Of a stretch of DNA of 64,000 bases, positions 10,869-24,006 are shown piece by piece. A program made the position numbers and the translations under genes. The first letter of the stretch is position 1. Each line of letters starts with the position of its first letter. Source of the DNA: Prunus persica (lineage: Eukaryota; Streptophyta; Magnoliopsida; Rosales; Rosaceae); the NCBI RefSeq assembly GCF_000346465.2, contig NC_034014.1:20120367-20184366 (forward strand), in the 5' to 3' direction. Under the pieces are notes generated by a model. That model did not search any database. It was not told the origin of the DNA and saw nothing but the letters and a program-made list of their open reading frames with translations.

Positions 10869-12185
10869 ATGGGGTTTGATCACAGAAAACTCATCCTCCA
10901 AACCAATTTCAGTGAGGAAGATTTCTGTCCAATTCAGTGTAAGCAAGCTCCGATCCAGGGGGGTTTCTGTTTTCTTTCTTGTTTCAAAAGATGCCGTGAT
11001 GTATGTAAGAATCTTATAGTCTATGGTGGTAGTGAACTTCGTCCTCCACTTTTGCCAGACCCTACTCTTCCACCACCACCACCATCACCACCATCACCAC
11101 CATTACCACCACTGATTGATTATCAGCCCCCATCTGAACAGAAACATATACTTGAAACAAGCATGAAAATTACAGGTTGTATGATTGGGGTTGCTCTTCT
11201 TGTTGCTATTGTTTTCTCTATTGTAAGATTTTATTGGCGCCGCAGCAATTCCAGGAGGAGGAGGAGTAGTTCTTTACCAATTTTGTTTGATACCCAACAA
11301 GATTTTCTTGATGAAGATCATGGACCTGTTCTTGATCATCCCATTTGGTACATCTACACTGTTGGGCTCCCGCAATCTGTAATTGACTCCATAACAGTCT
11401 GCAAGTATAAAAAAGATGAGGGGTTGATTGAAGGAACAGATTGTTCTGTTTGCTTGAGTGAGTTTGAAGAAGATGAGAGTCTTAGGCTTTTGGCCAAGTG
11501 CAGTCATGCCTTCCACATCCCTTGTATTGATACCTGGTTGAGATCGCATAAAAATTGCCCTCTTTGCCGCGCTCCAATTGTTTGTGACATTGCTAGGGAT
11601 CAAGAAAGTGTCCCTGAGCCTATTTCGAGGGATTCAGGTTCGAGGGAAAGCATTGAGGTAGAGAATTTGGAGAATAATGGAGGGGTCGGAAGCCTTGGAA
11701 GTGGGACTAGTGAGGTTGGGATTACAGATGATGAGAATGTTTTTGCAATTCCAACTGAGGGAAGAACTGCTGAAAATTCAGGAAAGGTTTTGCCAAGTTC
11801 TACTGTGGCTGCTGGTAGTCGTGATCCAAGAGCATTAAGTGATTTGACTGACAATCGCCGTGTTACTGAAGAGGACATACAACCAATTAGGAGGTCAGTT
11901 TCGATGGATTCGTCATCTGCTTCGCGAATATACCGTGATGTGGCCAATGTCATTCCTGAAGAAGGAAGTTCAAATTCCCAATTAGTACATGTTAAGAATC
12001 CGAATTCGGGGATTGTTTCCAAGTATGGCAGTTCAAGTTCTAGCCTTGCCAAGCTAATGAGGAGTTCTTCAATTGGGTTTTCTCTGCAGATGGGGCCAAT
12101 ATCAATGAAAAGGCCTTTCTCATCTGGCAGGAAGTTTTTCTCATCCAAACATGGAAGGAGTCAAAGCTCAATCCTTCCGTCATGA
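10869..12185 (+). CDS. ATL-family RING-H2 E3 ubiquitin ligase (ATL54-like)
   Basis: 438 aa, intronless as is usual for the ATL family. Order of parts: Cys-rich N-terminus (six Cys within residues 20-46), Pro-rich stretch 59-82, one membrane helix about 99-120 ([15 protein letters not shown]), basic stretch 124-134, GLD-like motif at 166-173 (GLPQSVID), and a canonical RING-H2 with C192, C195, C211, H213, H216, C219, C230 and C233. Spacing is C-x2-C-x15-C-x-H-x2-H-x2-C-x10-C-x2-C with the conserved E2-contact Trp at 223. The C-terminal ~200 residues are Ser-rich and presumably disordered. Expected role: membrane-anchored E3 passing ubiquitin from an E2 to a substrate; substrate unknown. Length and the Cys-rich N-terminus fit the ATL51/52/54 clade best, but subfamily assignment is by memory. 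The ATG is the first in frame after a CT-rich leader. A polyadenylation-like AATAAA follows at about 12299. Confidence 0.95.
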   Translation: MGFDHRKLILQTNFSEEDFCPIQCKQAPIQGGFCFLSCFKRCRDVCKNLIVYGGSELRPPLLPDPTLPPPPPSPPSPPLPPLIDYQPPSEQKHILETSMKITGCMIGVALLVAIVFSIVRFYWRRSNSRRRRSSSLPILFDTQQDFLDEDHGPVLDHPIWYIYTVGLPQSVIDSITVCKYKKDEGLIEGTDCSVCLSEFEEDESLRLLAKCSHAFHIPCIDTWLRSHKNCPLCRAPIVCDIARDQESVPEPISRDSGSRESIEVENLENNGGVGSLGSGTSEVGITDDENVFAIPTEGRTAENSGKVLPSSTVAAGSRDPRALSDLTDNRRVTEEDIQPIRRSVSMDSSSASRIYRDVANVIPEEGSSNSQLVHVKNPNSGIVSKYGSSSSSLAKLMRSSSIGFSLQMGPISMKRPFSSGRKFFSSKHGRSQSSILPS

Positions 12186-14356
12186 AGATTTGGTTAGCCT
12201 TTTTTATGTCTCAAGTTTCAAGTCAATTCCAAGTAAAATTAGGGAATATATATATATATACATATGGCCTTCTCAGTGGCCTCTGCTGTATCTGTAGAAT
12301 AAAACTTAAAAGTTGGTATAGAGGGTATGTCAATCTGAAGGACAGAAGCTGGTTCTACATGAAATAAGGGTGTTGGTACTGCAATTTCAATTTTTGAGGT
12401 TCTCAAATGTAAGAAAGAACATAAAGACTGCAAAAGTGTGGTCCTATGGCCTCTGTGATGGCAAATTTGCGTTTGTTGTGAAAAGTAAATGCCTTCAACA
12501 GGGGATACTTGAAATCTTCAAAACAATTTATACTTTTTTTTACCACAGAAATTTGCAATATAAGCACACTTCAGTTTTGATTTATCTTCTGTTTTCACCC
12601 CCTATTTTCCTGCATATTAGTCCAATGCCAGACTTAATAAGCATGGTTGAAACTTGTGAAACTGCTCTGAACATTCCAGCTCCTTTAATGTTTTTAAAGT
12701 TGATACTGACGGAATTGGAGTTATAGGAAGCTGAGTTTATGAGAAAATGCAGCTTTAAAATTCTTTGAGGATGCTTGTTTGTTGTGATTTTTTGTCTGTG
12801 TTTAATTTTATGTAGCATGATGGGAAGCTGCTGGCATACATTTGCTGCCAGTGCACGCAAACTCATTATTTGTTGTCTGAATAGTTCTCTAGTCAGCAAA
12901 ACACTGCTTAAGTCCACCACAATTCAATGTGCAAATTTTCTATGGAAAACCGAATCACGTAAACAGGTTGCCAAGGCGGCAGGGCAATAAGGAATTGCCC
13001 AGCAAACCACCAAGTCTCTGGTCTCCGCTGTCGTTGGCATCAGGACAATACTTCCTTCCTTACCCCATAATATTTATGCATTCCACAACTATGTATCGTT
13101 TAATTTAATTAAATCACTATTTATAGACAATATTCAATGACCAATAATTTTTTATAATTTGTTTTAAACAACACTTGAAAACATTTAAAAAGGTGATCAC
13201 ATTTATTTTTATTTTAAACAAAAGGATGGGTTTCAATGGTCTGACCTCCAACAGTCATGACCAGTAATTTTTTATAATTTTTTTACGAATTGAAAACATT
13301 TAAAAAGGTGACCACATTTAAACAACACGAATTGAAAACATTTAAAAAAGATTGTAAAAATATATCGATGAAGTCAGCGCTTTTATTGTTGGCTGTTGGA
13401 TGTGCATTTGCACGAGATGATTCGTGCTCTTGCCCACACTTAATAATTTATCTTCTTCAAAAGCACATGCATGAGACTCACAAAAAATTCGGCTTAAGCC
13501 AAAGCTAGGCTAAATGTGGCCCGATTGGAGAGCTAAAGGGCCAAATGTGTGCCTCTAAATTTGGCCAAAATTTTGTTTAGCCCATGGTTAGAAATGGATT
13601 TTGTATTATTTTAGGACTATATTTAGGATATAGCCTATGACTGAAGATGGCCTAAAAAAAAGTTCCTCCTTATAGTTAAAGAGGGAAGTATTGTCTTTTC
13701 TTTAAGCCTTCATTCTCACAGCTCTACAATATGCTATGCTCAAACTTCAAGGAGCATGTGTCGAACAAATAGGATCCCAAGTAAAATATATTCTTCAGTT
13801 TTGGCATGTGTTTCGTGACAATGAAATCAGAATTTTGTGTGTGGATCTCACAAAATATAAATAATAAAATAAGCGATTTCAAGACATACCTAAACATCAA
13901 AAATAAATATTATATATTCATTATAATCATAATTGTTTGCGACAAATTTTCATATTTTGAAATCATTGCATAACAACCACGTCATTTATACTATTAAAAA
14001 TATTTTTCTCTGCACCCAAGTAATCATTCATTTATAAATTAACCTAATTTTAAATTTTAATAATATAATATTGAGATTGAGAGAAAAGCTCACAAACAAT
14101 GAGAAAGTTTGCTTCCTGTCTACGCCAAGAAAAGAGAAAAATGGATTAAAATGTCTTTGGTTTTTAGCAATTTGTGTAAAGAGGTAATATAATAATAATA
14201 GTTTTATTAAAACTTTTGGGAATGGGTTTGCAAAAGGAGGCGTAGTCTTGGAGGAAACATAGGTTTGGCTGAGTAGGGCCTAACGTGGTAAAATAAACAT
14301 GTTAATCAATATGGATTATCCAATAACAACACACTACTTTCTCTCTTTATATAATA
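12186..14356. other. 3' flank of the RING-H2 gene and repeat-poor intergenic DNA
   Basis: 12186 to about 12730 is likely 3' UTR and downstream sequence. A partial direct repeat of about 65 bp occurs at 13135-13200 and 13257-13320 (shared GAAAACATTTAAAAAGGTGA). No gene with support is seen. Confidence 0.5.
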
Positions 14357-14644
14357 CTAGCCTCTCTGCACGCGCTTCTGCGCATGCGAGAGGTTTTTTT
14401 TTAAAAAAATTTAAATTTATTTTAAAATTAAAAAAAGATAATGAATATTTGTGTTCCATAAAAATAGGACCCATTATCTGAATTTTCTTTTAATTTTAAT
14501 TTTTTTAATACAAAAAATTGTGAATTTACCATATTATCCTCATTTAATTAATAATTTCAATTCTTAATATTTGCATTAACCAAGGGCATTTTCTGGTATT
14601 TTGAATGTTTCACCATTCTCTGCCTTTTGCTTTATATATATAGA
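14357..14644 (-). mobile_element. Small non-autonomous Helitron (288 bp)
   Basis: Read on the minus strand, the element starts TCTATATATATAAAGC. It ends with a GC-rich hairpin (stem CCTCTC...GAGAGG, loop around GCGCAGAAGCGC) directly followed by CTAG. The flanking bases are A before the 5' TC and T after the 3' CTAG, exactly the A^T insertion rule of Helitrons, with no target duplication. A diverged second copy with the same hairpin-CTAG end lies at 42684-43890. Confidence 0.75.
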
Positions 14645-15539
14645 TAAAAACTAAATAGGAGCCTGGAACTGCATTGGTCCCAACATGCCTTTGCCCTTGT
14701 TTCATGAGGTCAATGGTGTGGCGCATCAACTACCTCGATGTGTTTTTTCTTTCTTCTATCAAGGATCATTTGCTGTCCTCATTTCTTCTTGGTGTATTAC
14801 TTGAGGATAGTTGTTATGAGCATTAAGTTGCTTTAATTATTGACCCCAAAAAAAAAATATATATATATATATATATGTTGCTTCAATAAAATTATTGTTT
14901 TCCTGACAAGAAATTTGTAGTTCAATTGGTTAATCATAGTTATTCATGTCCACAAGTTTTTATGTATTCAAATTTTCCTCTCCAATATATATACTCTTAC
15001 GCAGACGTCTAGATGTTATAACCGTGCGGACATCTAGATGTTATAAGCATGCAAATGCCATGTATTTCTGCTATCCCTTCCAACTTTCCAATCCACACGG
15101 TAATAATATACACACGTCCGCATAGGAGTATATATCATTTTTGTTATTCTGTTATTACCGTGAGAATCCATTAAAAATAAATAAAAAATAAAAAATAAAA
15201 AAATAGAAAATACATGACGTTTACACAGTAAAAAATGTCCAAACGTCTGGCATAGGAAAAAAATTGTTTATAATTTTCCCTCATAACCAAAAAAAACAAG
15301 ATAAGCAAAACGCATTGAACATTTATGGATTACTTGGGCCTTCATTGGTGATAAAAAGTCATCCCAACAAGAAAACTGGACGAAGGAAAAGAAAAAGCAA
15401 AACAAAAAGTACTAGAGGAGAATAGATACATACTCCGTCGCCCACAGAGGAGCTGGCATGCTACTTACAACCATGGGCTTTAGCCCATTATACCTGTGGC
15501 TGGTCCAGGTAAAGACCCAATATGACACGATTTTGTACC
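14645..15539. other. Intergenic; small stem structure and SINE-like remnant
   Basis: A possible tRNA-like fragment at about 14915-14995 (A-box-like TAGTTCAATTGGTTAA). Two near-identical ~23-bp units in tandem at about 15006-15053 (both containing TCTAGATGTTATA). The segment about 14990-15135 has weakly inverted ends (ATATACTCTTACGCAGACG versus CGTCCGCATAGGAGTATAT), suggesting a tiny MITE or hairpin. No gene. Confidence 0.4.
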
Positions 15540-15548
15540 AAAATAAAA

Positions 15549-18395
15549 AGGGAGCTTCACTAATATACCCAAAATGGGAGCTAAAATTATAAAAAAACCC
15601 TACATGGAATGCGCTTTAGAAACACACCCAAAATCCATTTACTATATAAAAAATTGGTGTTGAAGTTCCTATAAATTACAGGACTGCCACTGATGCCCAA
15701 CAGAAAAAAAAAAAAAAAAAAAACTCAAAAAACACCTAAAACAAGCCCAGCCCAATTTTATAAAAACACCCAAACTTTTTTTTTTTTTTTTTTGGTTACA
15801 AAAAGTCCAAACATTTTATTACAACATAAAACTGTCTCGAAAACCGTAACTTCAAGCATGCATCTTCATTAAACCATCTCTGCAAAACGTCTCTTCATTT
15901 CACCGTCTTCATCATTTATGCAAACTGAAACTCCATAACTACCACCAAACTTGATCTACTTTCAAAAACCAACACCACACACTAACCTCCACCTACAAAA
16001 CAAAGACAAAATTTCAGAGAACAATTTCAACAAGAAAAGGCTTCAGAGGTAAGACATTTAAAAACCAAACCTTTAGTATAATGTTGACTAATTGCTATAA
16101 AGTTCCAGTCTATGGTAATAACAGTATTTTAGATTCGAATCCAAGACAAAATCTTGAAACTATATTGGATTTTCACTATTGGACTAACTGCATATGACTA
16201 TAAAATAGTCAGTTTTCAGCAACTCAAAAAAGAAAGAGATATTTAGTCAAATACAGATTCTTAACACTTTACTGTCATGTTGATTAATTGTTGTAAAGTT
16301 CCAGTATAAGGTAATAACACTGCTTGTTTCCTATGGAATCCTATTTCTAATGCATGTCGACCACTATAAAGTTCCAGTCTAAGGTAATAACACTCTTAGT
16401 TTCCTATGAAATCCTATTTTTAATGCATATCTACCACTGTAAAGTTTCAATCTAGGGTAATAACAGTATTTTAGATTCGAATCTAGGACAAAATCTTGAA
16501 ACTATATTGGATTTTCATTATTGAACTGAGTGCATAGGACTATAAAATGGTCGGCTTTCAGCAACTCAAAAAAGAAAGAAATATTTAGTCATATACCCAT
16601 TGTTAACATTGCTAGTTTACTTTCATGTTGATTAATGGCTGTAAAGTTCCAGTATGGGGTAATAACACTGATCGTTTCCTTTGAAATCCAATTTCGAATG
16701 CATGTCTACCACCGTAAAGTTCCAGTATAGGGTAATAACACTACTTGTTTCCAATGAAATCCTATTTTGAATGCATGTCTACCACTATAAAGTTCCAATA
16801 TGAGGTAATAACACTGCTTGTTTCCTATGAAATTCAATTTCTAATGCATGTCTACCATTGTAAAGTTCCAGTATAGGGTAATAACACTACTAGATTCTTC
16901 TGAAATCCTATTTATAATGCATGTCTACTCCTTATAAAGTTCCAGTATAGGGTAATAACACTGCTAGATTCATCTGAAATTCTATTTCTAATGCATGTCT
17001 ACCCCTTGTAAAGTTCCAGTATAGGGTAATAACACTGCTAGTTTCATATAAAATCCTATTTCTAATGCATGTCTACCACGGTAAAGTTTCAGTATAAAGT
17101 AATAACACTGCTTGTTTTCTATGAAATCCTATTTCTAATTCATGTATGTAAAGTTCCAATAAAAGGTAATAACATTGCTACCTAACAACAAATTATAGTC
17201 GACTCAAAAATCAATAGTGCATAAACAGAAAAAACACGAATATACTCAGATTCAATTGAAAAAAAATACCTCAATTAATATGATAACCGAATCAAATATC
17301 ACAAATTTGTAACCACAACTCAAACCAAACACAAAACAAATCCACAACCAAACAAAATCTGAAATCAATCCAAATTATAAACATAAAGAAATTAAAATCA
17401 CAATTTAAAACTCAAACGAATATCTAAATACAAATTAGAACGAAATCAGAAAATCCAATAGCTTATCTCCAAATCGACAATAACAAAAATAAACATATAA
17501 AATCAAGAAGAATGAGATCTACGTTTCAAATTTAAACTCCAAAACTACAAAAATTATGATAACTTAACCAGCAACTTAATTAATCGAACATGAAATCACC
17601 CAAATCAAACTACAATAAAATCAAATATGAATTCAAATTAAAAAAAAATCAAATACCTCAAAATCGAAGATTGCAGATTGAATAGGATTTTCTACTAAGC
17701 CAAGTCACCAATGCACCATGAGCCATTTCATCCCCTGAATCCACCAAGTCATTGTTCATTTGCTCATGTTGCAAATCCTCCAAATTTTTCACAGATCCAG
17801 CATCTAATGGATTGCCAGTGCCAGTGCGTCTGACTTTAGCTTTTGTCGTGCCATTTGGACTAACATGCTTGAAGGCAGAGCCTTCGTCAACTCCATCTTC
17901 CAAAGCATTACTGCTTGATGTTCCCTGAATTGAGATGGCTACAAGTTTTGATCCACGGGCTTGGAAAGGGGTCTCTTAGTTTTCCTATATCCAAAAGATG
18001 AATTAAGTAGAATTAGAAGAAATAGTTACCTTACACAATCAGAATCCTATGACGTCATCATTCTTATTCTTTTTTAGAGATATATATATATATATATATA
18101 TATATGAGAACAGAGCTTAGGATTTCATCGTCAAAACTGAGGTGGAAGAACAAAAACTGAAAATTGGGGTTGAAGATGAAGATGAGAGACTGGAGGTCGT
18201 GAGTTCTGATACGGTGTTTATTAGGAATTCCAATTTTATGTTAAAAGGGTAATAAAGGTATTTCATCTTATAATTAAATTAAAAAATATACAGCTGTTGA
18301 TTTTTGGGTTTATTTTGGGTGTGTTTATATACATTAAATAGTATAGGGTATTTTTATAGTTTTATGCCTAGAAATGGGTATTTAACTAATTTTCT
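15549..18395. mobile_element. Large (~2.85 kb) non-autonomous MULE, family A copy 2
   Basis: The left end (GGGAGCTTCACTAATATACC, then AAACACACCCAAAATCC) and right end (GTGTGTTTATATACA... AACTAATTTTCT) are inverted relatives. They also match the ends of the 0.34-kb MITEs at 1487-1827 and 34952-35285. The flanks are AAAATAAAA (15540-15548) and AAAACAAAA (18396-18404), a 9-bp duplication with one mismatch. The interior holds a ~73-bp minisatellite (16090-17170), long A-rich stretches, and one 81-codon minus-strand frame (17658-17903, starting MEDGVDEGSAF) of unknown origin that may be a captured gene fragment. No transposase is seen. Confidence 0.7.
16090..17170. repeat. Minisatellite, ~73-bp unit, about 12 copies
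   Basis: The anchor motif TAAAGTTCCAGTATAGGGTA recurs in variants near 16098, 16296, 16367, 16440, 16641, 16712, 16788, 16860, 16935, 17008, 17081 and 17149. Each is followed by a TTTCCTATGAAATCCTATTT-like block and ATGCATGTCTACC. The units at 16098-16296 and 16440-16641 each carry the same ~125-bp extra insert (ATCTTGAAACTATATTGGAT and onward), giving a higher-order repeat of about 343 bp. Confidence 0.88.
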
Positions 18396-18651
18396 AAAAC
18401 AAAAATGATGTCTGTTTTTTTTTTTTGGGGTTTTATTAAAAAAGAAAAGAAAATAAGTGTTTGGATCAAGCTTTATTGGGGTCGCATGCAATTGGTTGTA
18501 AACGTTTCTTAACTTTGATCGAGTCAATATTCATTCCCGAAACATGTGTAACACGTTCATAACATGTTATCTTTATTTTATTGTTGTGGCTTTCTTTTTA
18601 TTTTGAAAAACCTTTTAGTTTGTATTCTTTTTGGTAACTTGTTTAGGCATT

Positions 18652-19261
18652 CAAGGGCGGAACTAGGAATTTTTCAACGGGTGGACTAGCTAAAGTTATT
18701 AGCTTAAAATTTAATGATTATTTTTTTTGGTACTTACAATTTCTATAGTCTTTCTAGAAATAAAAATAAACAATTAATCATATAAACCAAGCTAGTTCAT
18801 AGCTCTATAGACTAATTTTCAATAAATTCTAACATAAACCAAATAGGGTTTAACTCCATAGTGGATTGAACATCTAAGACTTTTTACCTAGATTGACGTT
18901 AGGTTCTTTCATGCATTCATATCATACATGAAAAGTTGTTTTATGTAAAAATATTGACTAAGTATGAAAAATGGGTTTTCGGAATAATCATTTCCTCAAA
19001 ATAATTTTTAGTAGCTTTTATTCCTCACACATCAAATAAGAAAACTTGATTTTATGAGATTTTAGTATGAAGTATATATTGACTTAATGAGCCATCATTT
19101 TTAGCCTAAATCGTATTTTGCACTAAAACCGATTTTTCATGTTTTGATTTGGTGGGAATTTGATTTTCTAGTATTTTTATTTGAATCCAAATGAGGAGTA
19201 TTTCCTTATTTACATTGTAAACTTAAGTAAAAATAGAGCCCTTAGTGTGGTTCCACCCTTG
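18652..19261. mobile_element. hAT-type non-autonomous element, 610 bp
   Basis: Ends CAAGGGCGGAACTAGGAA and GTGTGGTTCCACCCTTG (imperfect inverted repeat CAAGGGYGGAAC), flanked by a perfect 8-bp duplication TAGGCATT (18644-18651 and 19262-19269). The interior is AT-rich and non-coding. A truncated relative of the left end (ATGGCGGAACCAGGAATTTT) lies at about 20191-20320. Confidence 0.85.
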
Positions 19262-19269
19262 TAGGCATT

Positions 19270-21997
19270 TGTATTAATGCGTTAGATATATGTTTTTATT
19301 TTGTTACAAAAAATTAACGACACTACAAAACAAAAGTGGCAACAATCACTATTATTTGGTGACATTTGATGACGGTTGCCACTTTTTTTTTTTTTTTTTT
19401 TTCTAGTGCGAGCATAATGGATAAACACAATAGGACACACTAAATTTGCATCATAAAATTTCCTGTACGGTTTTTGATCCGTTCTCTTTTGTTTCTTCCG
19501 GCCAAAGTTATTCCAAAAGATAAAAAGGGCATGACCTGAAAAAGCCAACACCAAGGAGATTCGGTTTTCACCAGAGGTTCAGTTGAGAGCAGGTACATAT
19601 ATAGGGGGGGAGAGGGGAGAGAGATAGCTATAAAAAGCTGGAAAGAGAGAGCTTTTTAAAGTGTAAAGCCATTTGTAAATTATACATACATACATATGAT
19701 ACGTGAGGTCAAGTACAAGGCAGGCAGCAGGGTTGCATGAAGCAGCCTTGGAATGCCTAAAAAGCTTTCTACATGTTCATAAACACATGTAGCAAAAGAT
19801 ATATCATATCTGCACTGCACCAAGCCAGGCCACACCCAGAATTTATGCCTCAAAATAGAGAAAGCAATAATTTGTAAATTGAAAAAAATATCTTTGTCAG
19901 AGCCGATTGAATTAGTATAGCCATCAATAATTCGCAAATTGAAAGTGTGTTAACAACAGTCAGGACTCTACACATTTCTCATGATGACAGCTGAACAAAG
20001 AATCTATCCTATTTTTTCTTCTTTTTTTATTTGGAACATTCAAATGAACCATTATGCATGCATATATCCATATTGATCTTGTAAGTACATAATGGTGGGA
20101 AAATGATCTCTTACTGGATAATCTAATTTGTTATGTAGATTCTTATTTGAATGCATGATCTAAATTAATGTATAGTTTAACATTTGGAAGCAATGGCGGA
20201 ACCAGGAATTTTTCTTGGGGTAGGCTAAATTTTTTTTTTCTTGGCTTCTTGTATAATATAATATATCATTCTTCAAATTGTCTAGAATTTTTATTTGTAA
20301 GGGGGGCAAAAGTCCGAAAACAGCTAGTTAAATTTTAAAAACTCAAAAAAATTATGAACTGAACTAGATAGTTCATTCTTTTTCCAAACACTGACACAAC
20401 TATAACCAAACCCCCCAATAAAACACAAATAAGTAGAGATAAAAATGGAAGCCAATTAATTAGCAAACAAATAGACAATACAAAATTGAATGATTTGGTT
20501 GGAGGAATAGAGCAGATGTTCCAACTGGTGATGTTATCTTTGACTTTTTTTCTTTGTTTCGAAGACCTCTGATTTTTGGGGTGAAACCATGAAAAATTTG
20601 TCAGTGTTGTTCCAGCCAAAATGACCACAGAGACACCACACTGAAAGGAGGAGGAAGAAAAAAAACTGGAGGAAAGTAGAGCCGGTTCATTTATTTTTAG
20701 ACATCAGATGAGAGGAAGAAGAAGAAAAAAAGAGAAGAAAGAAGAAAACTAGCGGAGAAGGAAAAAAAAAAAAAAAAAAAACAGAAGAAGTAAGAAGAAA
20801 GAAAAATGTTAGAAAAATAAATAAATAATAAGAAGCTTTTCGTGGGCTGAGGAAAAAAAAGCTGCCGGGTGTGGGAGATTTGTGGGCTAATATTTAATTA
20901 TAGTATATTTTATACATACATTCATGCCTAAATGAAAACTTAGCACTGGGCTAAAGCACATATGCACCCCTTCCTACTTCAGCCTGTGTTTGTAAAGGGT
21001 TTTTAGTCCAAGAGTAGTTATTCTTGCACTCGAGATTCTATGATCAAAAAAATAGAAGAACACTATGCTTTAAAAAAATAATTAAATGATAACCATTAAT
21101 TAAGTGGTCAAATGAATTCGGATTCAAGTGATTTTTGTTTTTGGTAGAAATGATCTTAGAAGGATATCTAGAAGATAGACGGCTTAGATTATGAATGTAC
21201 AGTACAATACGTGTGAGCCCTACAAAAATGTCCATCAAATAAACTTATTTTGAGAAATCTCTCAATAAAAAGGTAAATCAAAATACAATACAGTCAATAT
21301 GCATGACAATGCTCACTAGCTCCCCTCCTTTCCTTTGAATCCAAAATAGTATACTGTCAAATTAATGGTCCAAGTTTTTCTAATATTCCTGCCAAAGAGG
21401 CCTAGACAAGAAAAACACCAAACAAAAATATCTCAGCTGTTTCAAACAATGTGATGGAGAGTATGAATTAGGTAGCTAGATGCAAGCCCAGTAGCCGACC
21501 AATTAACACTGGATTAGTTAGCTGCTGATGATACAACTTGCTATGGAGGGGATCAAATTTTAGGTAAACACTTTCAAAATCAAATCATCTGGAAAAGACA
21601 AGTTGCCATTTTCTGAAAACAAATATTAGATTTATATATGAAAGTACTGGACATATAAAATATAATAGATTAGGTGCGTTGCATATATGACATGATTCCA
21701 TGAAGATAAAGTGAATGGACTTGTTAAAGTCATCAAAAAGTTGCTTCCAAATCCGGAATTGGAATCTTTTATTTATTATATCTTACTCGCCATATGCAAT
21801 CAAATTTTGCACTTGGGTCCCAAAGCTCTCTGGTCATGACTTTCGGGTTGTTTTTCCCTTTCAAAATCTGGCCCTCAAAGATTTAACGTTTTGTAATGCC
21901 TCCCCCTACTCTAAACATTCTGTTTTTGTCTGCATATTAATTATTCTTAAAGGCTAGAGCCTAGAGCTAAAAACAATTAAGCAGCTCTCTTGTCGTT
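19270..21997. other. Intergenic; repeats but no gene
   Basis: Contains the truncated hAT-like fragment at about 20191-20320 and a purine-rich stretch of GA/GAA repeats at about 20640-20800. Short open frames here have no recognisable similarity or splice context. Confidence 0.45.
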
Positions 21998-22131
21998 GTC
22001 AGTAGGATATAACTTAATTGATTGAGTTTTTTCACTTATATTCATGTGGGCAGAGATTCAAAATTGACACCCAATAAATATTTATGTAACCCCTCCTCCA
22101 ATTGCTTGTGCTATTAAGAAAAAAAAAACAA
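21998..22131 (+). mobile_element. tRNA-derived SINE, copy 1
   Basis: A diverged A-box (ATATAACTTAATTGATTGAG) is followed ~30 nt later by a B-box-like AGATTCAAAA, then a body (CACCCAATAAATATTT, CCCCTCCTCCAATTGCTTGT) and an A-rich tail. The same body occurs inverted at 26394-26525, so this is a dispersed family with Pol III-type internal promoter remnants. Confidence 0.7.
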
Positions 22132-22707
22132 TTAAGCATATCCATGAGCTATAATATATTGAAGAACTGTTAGTCTTTTTCCTTCCTATTCATTAGAAAC
22201 TTAGCGCAATAAGTCAAATATATTGAATAATTTTCATATAAACTGATCCAAGCTACAAAGTTGGCTTGCTTGACAACCTATTCGACAAGTTTAATGGGAC
22301 TTAGATAGCATACGGGTTCGTTTAAGTTACATAATAAAATTGATGTAGTACTTTTTATATCTCCGCACCGCATATATGAAAGGAAAATACTTGGCTCTCT
22401 TTACATGTAAAGAGTTCTTTCTCGTTGCAAGTAAATTACAATATGACACGTGTATAAAAACTTTTCATATTGTAATGTTAATGAGTTAATTTCGCATAGC
22501 CAAGCAGTATCCGGCATAAAAATGTTCAAGTGTGGATAATCCACATACCAATCTGCAAGCAAGCATGCGTAGAGGCAACAACTTGGTTCATCTAAATTTT
22601 AGGCCATTAAAGGACACATAAAAATACAAGATAAGTTGTTTTCATCTACCGATTACATAAAGCATAAAGCATATAATGCCAATAAGTAGACAAATTATTA
22701 AGAAGGG

Positions 22708-24006
22708 TTATTGAGCTAAAAGCTGAGCTTCCTCTTGAATCCTACCCACCATTTCATACACATCAGCCGCAATCTCATTCATCGAGGTCAGCTGAGAGTT
22801 ATCTTCAACCTGTCTCATCAATTCATATACAAAAATCTATGTTTCAATTATTTATCAAAACAAAAATAAATAATTTTTTTTTATTGAAAACTTAAATTAA
22901 AACTGAATTTGTTTTTATTTATTTTAATTTTGAACTAACCTTGACGCTGAAAGTGTAGAGGATCATATTATCCGCAGTTGTGACATTAACGTGAAGAATC
23001 ATAAGGCCCAGGGAGTGCAAACCAAGCACCATCTTCAAAAGCTGTTTGGGTTGCTTTTTCATAAGCACTTTAACATTGGCATGGCTTTCCACCATTGTCA
23101 CTTCAACATCTGCAATGGCAGACTGCTTCTCGGCCATTAACTCATTTGAATGCACTGAGCTATTATATACGCCATGGCCATGACTGTTCAAGCAGGTCGA
23201 ATACTGAGGGAAGGTGAAGAAGCTTGAGAAGATTGAGGCCAAATTCAAGTGTTGTTGCTCGGTTCGTCTATGGCCCTCTAGAGATTGCAAAAGTTGCTCA
23301 AGCTCCTTCACGAAATTAATAGCTCCACCTATGATTGAAGCTTGGTCACCCTATATACCCAAATGAGCTACACATCAGTCATTAGACAACATTAATTTTT
23401 AGTATATGTATATAACATAATAATAATTTTATCTTTTTTCAGATGATTTGACATGATCAACTAGCTACCTGTTGCGTATGTAAAGATAAAAAAAATAATC
23501 TGACATGTTATGTTATAAGACTGTGATGTATGAGAGATGAATGGAAAAGTACTCTTTGGGCGTAGCAAGCAGGCATCATAGCTCGGAGCGCAGCAAGGTA
23601 GTCGTTCATTTGTTTTCTCCGGTTGCGTTCAACAGCAATGTGGGTCATCCTCTGAGTCTCCATATCTTCCTTGTTCTTGATGTTTTGGATGCGCCGTCTC
23701 TTTCTCCGGCCTGTCGAAGCTGCCGGAGCTTCTGTTGAAGAGAACGCACGATTGAAAGCCGGCCCACTGTTGGTTTCAAAGTCGTTGACACTTTGCAGCA
23801 TTGAAGCTTCCAAACTCGGGTTATTGAAACCTTGTTGACCTACATCATTGTTGAGCATATGATGATCAGTGTACACTTTCTCTTCCTGATGATCTTCTCC
23901 AAAACCAAAGCCATGGCTCCAAGATCCTCCTCCTCCTCCTCCTACGGCGTGGAAATCCTTGAAACCATAGCTGTATCGGTCTGCTTGTAACACCACAGCT
24001 TCTAAC

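Noticed and set aside
11600..12148. 182-codon minus-strand frame inside the RING-H2 gene
   Set aside because: It lies fully antisense to the low-complexity C-terminus of a clear coding gene and has no domain of its own.
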